A stretch of DNA of 64,000 nt from Archangium primigenium (GTDB taxonomy: Bacteria > Myxococcota > Myxococcia > Myxococcales > Myxococcaceae). Each line of letters starts with the position of its first letter. Within the stretch, counting starts at the first letter, position 1. Positions 58,601 to 64,000 of this stretch are shown here, in pieces. The notes below the pieces were generated by a model. The model saw only the letters and a list, made by a program, of their open reading frames with translations, had not been told where the DNA came from and searched no databases. The position numbers and the translations under genes were made by a program. The stretch is from assembly GCF_016904885.1 (NCBI RefSeq), contig NZ_JADWYI010000001.1, forward strand, positions 3,162,001 through 3,226,000, written 5' to 3'.

Positions 58601-58915
58601 ACGCGGCTGCGGCCGGTGTTGATGACCGCCCTGGCGATGATCCTCGGCATGCTGCCCATGGCCCTGGGGCTGGGGGAGGGTGGCGAGCAGAACGCCCCCC
58701 TGGGCCGCGCGGTGATTGGCGGCCTGCTGGTGGCCACCTGCGTGACGCTCTTCGTGGTGCCCGTCGTGTACTCGCTCCTGCGCAAGAAGGCGCCCACCAC
58801 CCTCTCGCTGGACGAGGAGCTGGAGCGCGAGGCTCACGCGGACGAAGACGATGCCCCGCACGGTCCGGGGCCCTACCGCTCGCCGCCTTCCGCGGACCAC
58901 CCGCTGCATTCCTGA
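55610..58915 (+). CDS. RND efflux transporter permease (HAE-type)
   Basis: 1101 aa with the RND layout: an N-terminal helix, two large periplasmic loops and 12 helices. TM4 contains GMLVDDATVEVEN with the two Asp of proton relay. Other landmarks: LPTIDLPVVSVVWNYPGLSAEDMERRV, and PLVILTAVPGALIG. In the TM10 segment IAVSNSILLVSFANQ, the position aligned with AcrB Lys940 is Ser, a difference seen in a subgroup of RND pumps, so proton coupling may differ. It precedes the adaptor gene by 8 bases. No outer-membrane channel gene is nearby. Confidence 0.92.
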   Translation: MWIVRLALRRPYTVATLCLVIFLLGTLCVTRMRTDVLPTIDLPVVSVVWNYPGLSAEDMERRVVFITERSLSTSVEGVERIESQSIAGIGIVKVYFQPGYDIGAAIAQINASCNSITRGLPPGITPPTLLRFNASNVPVAQLTLSGASEQALYDAGQNFLRVRLFTVPGLQTPAPFGGRQRQVMVDIDPRKLAAAKLSPQDVVTAIQESNVILPAGTARIGTTEFGVALNGSPARIEDFNDIPLKVEGGRTVLLGSVAHVHDGYANQTNIVRVDGQRATYLAILKKSDASTLAVVESARELLPTLKGLAPEGTELRLDFDQSVFVRAAIHSVLTEALIAAGLVSLMILFFLGSWRSTLVVATSIPVAILVGIIGLFLTGQTLNVMTLGGLALAIGMLVDDATVEVENIHRNRGEGKGLTQAILDGARQVALPALAATATLCIVFFPVVLLTGPARFLFVPLALAVVFPLAASYLLSRTLVPALARKLMRGEEHGASARPRRGWRGRLENGARRFNHWRDTRFERFQKGYAAALSTALAHRGWVLGTFGALSVIAAALMVFVVGMDFFPSVDSGQMRLHVRAPVGTRLEETERRVAEVELALRDIIPAEELALITDTIGVPTSYNLAYVQSDNVASNDAEVRVELAPGHTHVSHYLRRLREELPRRFPDLQFYFLDADIVSQVLNFGLSSPIDIQVKGRDSDKALEIAQQVAERVKRIPGAVDVRINQAYDRPTLFLEVDRQRALALDVTERDVANSLLTSLSSSLLTAPSNWVNPETSVNYSVVVQTPLEQVSSVDALLATPVSPAAGLSPATGTTPGADTAPYLGALAQLRTTTQRASIRHETAQPVVNVQCAVQDRDLGSVARDIQRAVDGIELPERMEIEIRGQSESMFTSFGSLGLGLVLAILLVYFLLVILFQSWVDPLVILTAVPGALIGILWMLSITGTSLNVESFMGTIMAVGIAVSNSILLVSFANQTRQEDEGRDLSAREAVQHAAHTRLRPVLMTALAMILGMLPMALGLGEGGEQNAPLGRAVIGGLLVATCVTLFVVPVVYSLLRKKAPTTLSLDEELEREAHADEDDAPHGPGPYRSPPSADHPLHS

Positions 58916-58923
58916 GTCCATCC

Positions 58924-60153
58924 ATGCGTTCGACACCCAAGAAGAAGCTGCTGTGGATCCTGGGCGCCCTGGTGGGCGTGGCCGCCGTGGGACTGGCGCT
59001 GCTCATCTTCACCCGTCACCGCACGGAGAAGGACCAGCGCGACCGGCTGGAGCAGGCCGCCCAACTCGGGCCCCGGGTGTACGTGGCCCAGGTGGAGAAG
59101 GCCGACGGCGCCCGGACCGTGACGCTGCCCGGCGACGTGCGCGCCTACAACCAAGCCGCCATCTACGCCAAGACGCAAGGCTACGTGCGCGAGGTGAAGG
59201 TGGACAAGGGCGACCGGGTGAAGGCGGGACAGGTGCTCGCCATCATCGAGTCCCCCGAGACGGATCAACAGGTCGCCGTGGCCCGGAGCGACCTCGCCGT
59301 CAAGCGCCGCACCGCCGTGCGCACCCGGGCGCTGGCCGAGTCGGGCATCGTGTCCCAGCAGGACGTGGACCTGGCCGAGGCGGACCTCGAGCAGGCGGGC
59401 GCCAACCTCAAGCGGCTGCGCTCGCTCCAGGAGTACCAGGTGCTGCGCGCGCCCTTCGACGGCGTGGTGACGGCGCGCAACCTGGATCCCGGCGCGCTCA
59501 TCCCCGACTCCTCCACGGGCACGCCGCTGGTGGAGGTCGCGGACCCGGACACGCTGCGCGTCATCGTCTACGCGGGCCAGGACGTGGCCTCCTTCCTGAC
59601 GCCGGGCACCGAGGCGGAGATCGTCCAGGACGAGCACCCCGATCGGGTCATCCGCACGCAGGTGACACGCCTGTCGGATGCGTTCGATCCGCGCACGCGC
59701 ACCATGCTGGCGGAGATCCAGCTCGACAACCGCGAGCGCACGCTCGTGCCCGGCGTCTTCGTGCACGTGACGCTTCACGTGAAGGCGCCCGCGCAGGCCT
59801 CCGTACCCATCGAGGCCATCCTCGTCCGGGGCGCCAAGACGATGGTGGCGCTCGTGCAGGACAAGCAGGTGAAGCTCACCCCGGTGGTGCCCGGGCTCAA
59901 CGATGGCAAGACCGTGCGGCTCAAGACGCCCCTGGACGAGGGGGCGCTCGTGGCGCTCGACCTGCCCGTCGAGCTGGGGGATGGGGCGCGCATCCAACCC
60001 GAGCGGCGACAGAAGCGGGACGACACCGCCCAGGCCCAGGGCGGGAGTGGGGACGCGGGCAAGGGCGAGCCGCCCGACAAGCAACTCGGGCGTCAGCAGG
60101 CCCAGCGCGCCGAGAGCGAGAAGGGGGGCGAAGCCGACACGCGGAAGAAGTGA
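58924..60153 (+). CDS. RND efflux periplasmic adaptor (membrane fusion protein)
   Basis: 409 aa. One N-terminal membrane segment (LLWILGALVGVAAVGLALLIF) anchors it. The lipoyl-like half motifs YVREVKVDKGDRVKAGQVLAII and YQVLRAPFDGVVTARNLDPGAL, an alpha-hairpin between them, and the beta-barrel with TLVPGVFVHVTLHV are standard. The C-terminal 60 residues are Gln/Lys/Asp-rich and unstructured. It follows the permease by 8 bases; the order permease-then-adaptor is the reverse of acrAB. Together they would export an unknown compound through a TolC-like channel encoded elsewhere. Confidence 0.88.
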   Translation: MRSTPKKKLLWILGALVGVAAVGLALLIFTRHRTEKDQRDRLEQAAQLGPRVYVAQVEKADGARTVTLPGDVRAYNQAAIYAKTQGYVREVKVDKGDRVKAGQVLAIIESPETDQQVAVARSDLAVKRRTAVRTRALAESGIVSQQDVDLAEADLEQAGANLKRLRSLQEYQVLRAPFDGVVTARNLDPGALIPDSSTGTPLVEVADPDTLRVIVYAGQDVASFLTPGTEAEIVQDEHPDRVIRTQVTRLSDAFDPRTRTMLAEIQLDNRERTLVPGVFVHVTLHVKAPAQASVPIEAILVRGAKTMVALVQDKQVKLTPVVPGLNDGKTVRLKTPLDEGALVALDLPVELGDGARIQPERRQKRDDTAQAQGGSGDAGKGEPPDKQLGRQQAQRAESEKGGEADTRKK

Positions 60154-60173
60154 GTCGGGGTAGGGTGCGCGGC

Positions 60174-61325
60174 ATGGCCCCGTTCACCGACCTCGATGCC
60201 TACCGTTCCGAGTTCCCCGTGGTGGAGGAGCAGCTCTACTTCAACCACGCGGGGGTGGCGCCCACGAGTCGGCGCGCCGTCGCCGCGATCCAGGAGTGGT
60301 CGGAGGATCTGCTGCGGCACGGGGTGCGCAACGAGCGGCACTGGGAGGCCCGGGCCGAGCGCGTGCGGGCGGCGGCCGCCCGGCTCATTGGCGCCGAGGC
60401 CGGGGAGATCACCTTCGTGCGCAACACGGGCCATGGGCTCGGGGTGGTGGCCGAGGGACTCGACTGGCGGCCCGGGGACGAGGTCGCCGTCGCCGCGTCC
60501 ATCGAGTACCCCTCCAACGTCTACCCCTGGCAGCACCTGCGCGACCGGGGCGTGAGCGTGCGGGAGATCGTCCCGCGCGAGGGCGGTGTCACCCCCGAGG
60601 CGGTGGCGGCGGCCCTCACGCCGCGCACCCGGCTCGTCTCGGTGAGCTCCGTGCAGTTCGCGTCCGGGCATCGCACGGACCTGGACGCCCTCGGCGCCCT
60701 GTGTGAGCGCGCGGGGGTGCTCTTCTGCGTGGACGGCATCCAGAGCGTGGGCTGCATCCCCGTGGACGTGAAGAAGAGCCGGGTCCACTTCCTGAGCGCG
60801 GACAGCCACAAGTGGATGCTCGGCGTGTCCGGCATCGGCTTTCTCTACGTGGCCCAGGACGTGCTGCCGCGCGTGCGGCCGGTGCTCGTGGGGTGGCGCT
60901 CCACCACGGACCTGTGGAACTTCAACACGCCGCGTTTCGAGCTCAAGCCGGACGCCACGAAGTTCGAGGAGGGCAGCCACGCCTTCACCGGCATCTACGC
61001 GCTCGGCGCCGCGCTGGAGCTGCTGCTGGAGGTGGGCATGGACCGCGTCTCGGAGCGCATCCGCGCGCTGCTGGAGCACGCGGACACGCGGCTGCGCGAC
61101 CTGGGCTGCGACACGGGCCCCTCGCCGGAGCACCGCGCCGGCAGCCTCACCTTCCTGCCGCCCGGCGGCGACGCGGACATCAAGGCGCTCGCGACGCACC
61201 TGAAGGACAATCAGGTGAACTTCTCGGTCCGCCGGGGGCGCATCCGCGTGTCGCCCCACTTCTACAACCAGCCGGCCGAACTGGACCGGCTGGTGGCGTT
61301 GGTGCGCGGCTTCTCCGGCCGCTGA
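60174..61325 (+). CDS. Class V aminotransferase (PLP-dependent)
   Basis: 383 aa. N-terminal EEQLYFNHAGVAPTSRRAV is the start of the AAT-class V fold; the PLP Lys is in SADSHKWMLGVSGIGFLY (SxHKW), with FCVDGIQSVG as the Asp-containing strand and VRNTGHGLGVV for the phosphate. The family includes cysteine desulfurases, selenocysteine lyases, and isopenicillin epimerase-like enzymes; the SHKW motif and length fit the last group, but no Cys for desulfuration is conspicuous at the usual place. Function not decided. It lies 3 bases from the convergent cysK stop. Confidence 0.82.
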   Translation: MAPFTDLDAYRSEFPVVEEQLYFNHAGVAPTSRRAVAAIQEWSEDLLRHGVRNERHWEARAERVRAAAARLIGAEAGEITFVRNTGHGLGVVAEGLDWRPGDEVAVAASIEYPSNVYPWQHLRDRGVSVREIVPREGGVTPEAVAAALTPRTRLVSVSSVQFASGHRTDLDALGALCERAGVLFCVDGIQSVGCIPVDVKKSRVHFLSADSHKWMLGVSGIGFLYVAQDVLPRVRPVLVGWRSTTDLWNFNTPRFELKPDATKFEEGSHAFTGIYALGAALELLLEVGMDRVSERIRALLEHADTRLRDLGCDTGPSPEHRAGSLTFLPPGGDADIKALATHLKDNQVNFSVRRGRIRVSPHFYNQPAELDRLVALVRGFSGR

Positions 61326-61328
61326 GGC

Positions 61329-62249
<921 letters not shown>

Positions 62250-62284
62250 CGGTCCTCTCGGGAGTTGTCTGCCATGGCAGAGAG

Positions 62285-62304
62285 ACATCTGCTTTATCAG
62301 ATGT
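62285..62304 (-). promoter_or_regulatory. Inverted repeat between cysE and cysK
   Basis: ACATCTG-CTTTAT-CAGATGT, a 7-bp perfect inverted repeat with a 6-base spacer, overlaps the cysE stop (62297-62299) and lies upstream of cysK. CTGCCATGGCAG (62269-62280 region) is another palindrome nearby. It might be a regulator site for sulfur control, or a weak hairpin; no regulator gene is in the window. Confidence 0.4.
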
Positions 62305-63142
62305 GATACTCCAACTCGTCGAATTCCGCACCCCCTTGTCGGGGACGGACCTCACTGCGGCGGGTCACCAATGACTCGGGCGGGATGCTGTGGGTGATGA
62401 AGGCGTTGCCGGCGATGACGCTGCCGCGGCCCACCACGGTGGCGCCTCCGAGGATGGTGGCGTTGGCGTAGATGACGACGTTGTCCTCGATGGTGGGGTG
62501 GCGCTTCTTGTCCGCGAGGCTCTTCTCCACCTGGAGTGCGCCCAGGGTCACACCCTGGTAGATGTTCACGCCCTCGCCGATGTGGGTCGTCTCGCCGATG
62601 ACGACGCCGGTGCCGTGATCGATGACGAAGCGCCGGCCGATGGTGGCCCCCGGGTGGATGTCCACGCCCGTGCGCTCGTGGGCCAGTTCCGTGAGCAGTC
62701 GGGGCAGCAGGGGGAAGCCGAGCCGCTGCAGGGCATGCGCCACGCGGTAGATGGCGATGGCGTAGAAGCCCGGGTAGGTGAGGATGACCTCGTCCACGCT
62801 GCGCGCGGCGGGGTCCGCCTGGAAGATGGCGTCCGCGTCCTGGCGCAGCCAGTCGTAGATGTCCGCCAGCTCCTGCATGAAGCGCTGGGGCACGTCGTCC
62901 GTGGGGGCGGGGTAGCGGGGCGCGAGCGTCTGGAGGACGCGCGTGAGCGTGGCCTCCAGCACCGCGACCTCGGAGCGCACCCCCACGGCGCTGCAGTCCA
63001 GGCGCTGGGAGAAGTGGGGGAAGAGCAGCGCCAGGACCTTCTCGGCGAAGTCGGGCGCCATGGCGCGCACGTTCGGAGAGAAGCAGTGCTGCTGGCGCGC
63101 CTGGATGAGGGTGTGGATGAGCCGACCGTTGGGTTCGTCCAT
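62297..63142 (-). CDS. cysE: Serine O-acetyltransferase
   Basis: 281 aa. The C-terminal half is a left-handed beta-helix with hexapeptide repeats ([69 protein letters not shown]). [10 protein letters not shown] contains the catalytic Asp/His of CysE. It acetylates serine with acetyl-CoA, the step before CysK. The N-terminal extension is longer than the short Bacillus type, closer to proteobacterial proteins. It is the first gene of the cysE-cysK pair. Confidence 0.92.
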   Translation of the reverse strand: MDEPNGRLIHTLIQARQQHCFSPNVRAMAPDFAEKVLALLFPHFSQRLDCSAVGVRSEVAVLEATLTRVLQTLAPRYPAPTDDVPQRFMQELADIYDWLRQDADAIFQADPAARSVDEVILTYPGFYAIAIYRVAHALQRLGFPLLPRLLTELAHERTGVDIHPGATIGRRFVIDHGTGVVIGETTHIGEGVNIYQGVTLGALQVEKSLADKKRHPTIEDNVVIYANATILGGATVVGRGSVIAGNAFITHSIPPESLVTRRSEVRPRQGGAEFDELEYHI

Positions 63143-63161
63143 GGGCCGGCGAGACTAACCG

Positions 63162-63878
63162 CTAGTAGCGGCCTCCGCCCAGAGCGCTGACGGCGGCCGA
63201 GAGCACCCGGTCCTCCACGCCCCAGACGGCCTTGTTCATTCCCTTGACACCCGCGCCGCGCATGTAGTCGGTGAAGTCGTGCAGGGCGGTGGAGCGCTGC
63301 ATGCGCTCGGTCTTGGCCGCGTAGAGCAGGGGGGTGTTCGGCGCGCCCGTCATGCCCAGGTCCGGGCAGGCCTCGGACAGCTTCTGGGGATCGATGCCCG
63401 TCGCGGCCGACATCATGGCCACGGTGAACTTGTGCACGGGCAGCTCGCGCGCGTTGGGAATCTTCTTGAGCACCTTGGCGCGCGTGTCCGGACCGGAGTC
63501 GAGCTGCTCGAGCGTGACCTTGGACATGGCCATGATCTGCTCGTTCGTCACGTGCTTGTTGTCGAGGATGGCGCGGCGGAAGAGGCTCTCGGGCGTGTCC
63601 CCCTTGATCTTGATGTCACACGTCTTGAGCCGCTCGAGCATCGTGTTGATGGTGCGGCCCACCTCGGAGTCCGCCGAACCACGCCACGTGCCCTGGGGGG
63701 CCTGGGCGGCCTTGACGGTGCCGGTGGCCTCGAAGCCGCTCTTGAGCGTGTGGCCCAGGGCCTGGGCGGCGCTGGTGGCCTGCGCGCTGGCGGGCCGCGC
63801 GGCCGTCTGGGGCGCGGCGGCGGGCGTGGCCGGCGTGGCGGGAGTGAGGGGGGCGGGGCGGCGACCGATCGGGTCCAT
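63162..63878 (-). CDS. Hypothetical protein with Ala/Pro-rich N-terminus
   Basis: 238 aa. Residues 1-45 are rich in Pro/Ala/Thr without a signal peptide (DPIGRRPAPLTPATPATPAAA), like the N-terminus of the M4 protease at 36762. The rest is helical and charged (SEVGRTINTMLERLKTCDIK, ESLFRRAILDNKHVTNEQIMAMSKVTLEQL, KTERMQRSTALHDFTDYMRGAGVKGMNKAVWGVEDRV). No domain is recognised. The ATG has GGAGAACC upstream. It is 19 bases upstream of cysE on the same strand; whether it shares transcription with cysE is unclear. Confidence 0.6.
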   Translation of the reverse strand: MDPIGRRPAPLTPATPATPAAAPQTAARPASAQATSAAQALGHTLKSGFEATGTVKAAQAPQGTWRGSADSEVGRTINTMLERLKTCDIKIKGDTPESLFRRAILDNKHVTNEQIMAMSKVTLEQLDSGPDTRAKVLKKIPNARELPVHKFTVAMMSAATGIDPQKLSEACPDLGMTGAPNTPLLYAAKTERMQRSTALHDFTDYMRGAGVKGMNKAVWGVEDRVLSAAVSALGGGRY

Positions 63879-63966
63879 GGGGTTCTCCGGCGTCGGCTCG
63901 GGGGGAGCCTGGGTCCGGCCCTATTATCCACACATCGGGTGGAAAAGTTGCGGCCCACCGCTCCCC

Positions 63967-63993
63967 GGGACGGCCGGGCGCACCGGCCGTCCC
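63967..63993. terminator. 11-bp stem-loop near the window end
   Basis: GGGACGGCCGG (63967-63977), loop GCGCA, CCGGCCGTCCC (63983-63993): a perfect stem between the start of the hypothetical gene at 63878 and the window edge. It may terminate a gene beyond the window. No T-run visible. Confidence 0.5.
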
Positions 63994-64000
63994 GTGAGCA

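Noticed and set aside
60174-61325. Cysteine desulfurase (IscS/SufS) next to cysK
   Set aside because: The family is class V, but no catalytic Cys loop is evident and no Fe-S assembly genes are adjacent.

Overview
This 64-kb window is very GC-rich, with coding packed tightly on both strands. It carries no rRNA, no tRNA that I could recognise, no insertion sequence, no phage gene and no CRISPR array. Several traits point to a myxobacterium, most likely of the Cystobacterineae (Archangium/Cystobacter/Melittangium-like): a multi-gene chemosensory cluster, very large hybrid histidine kinases, many lipoproteins with LxxC boxes, secreted hydrolases, a SET-domain protein with a histone H1-like tail, and sigma-54 type promoters. 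The species assignment is inference.

Layout. 1-6459: a chemosensory operon (CheW end, CheR-TPR, CheW, CheA-REC hybrid, CheB, double-receiver protein). Every junction overlaps by 4 bp and the order resembles Wsp/ACF-type systems; the receptor probably lies upstream of the window. 6463-21403: single housekeeping or accessory genes, namely a HELGH membrane metalloprotease, a DUF2383 protein, a hotdog protein, an SDR, a fatty-acid hydroxylase/sterol desaturase, a PhyH-type dioxygenase, a DRGH nuclease lipoprotein, a LysM protein (Kbp-like), a StyA-like flavoprotein, a HAD phosphatase and a YgiQ-type radical SAM protein. 21422-23320: two small unknown genes, then a glycine-rich repeat protein behind a sigma-54 promoter. 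23343-28461: TPR protein, DUF3089 hydrolase, Tat-exported beta-propeller lactonase, GSSLG esterase, DUF2911 protein.

28412-32033 is a compact bacillithiol operon (bshC-bshB1-bshA). Divergent from it is a coupled three-gene operon: a PIG-L/LmbE deacetylase of 828 aa, a 56-aa membrane protein that is easily missed, and an SSS-family symporter. 36762-38588 encodes a thermolysin-type (M4) protease whose upstream region matches that of the glycine-rich protein 14 kb away: the same sigma-54 -24/-12 element and the same GGTGA-N3-CCG-TYAYC operator. 38604-40030 holds two tandem TetR regulators with a perfect palindrome at the first start codon.

40420-52552: a Cys-rich repeat lipoprotein, then a signalling operon on the minus strand (REC-GAF-HK-REC kinase, a 1959-aa soluble kinase with nine near-identical HAMP units and three receivers, and CheR), an XRE regulator, DUF2267 and DUF423 proteins. 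52633-60153: the SET protein, an S9 peptidase, and an RND efflux permease plus adaptor. 60174-63878: a class V aminotransferase, cysK and cysE, and an unknown protein.

Themes: cysE/cysK supply the cysteine that the bsh operon would join to glucosaminyl-malate. The chemosensory and hybrid kinase blocks look like two independent signalling modules. The sigma-54-linked M4 protease and glycine-rich protein look like members of one regulon. That shared regulon is the most promising unexplained signal in the window; no complete, obviously new enzymatic or defence system was recognised.
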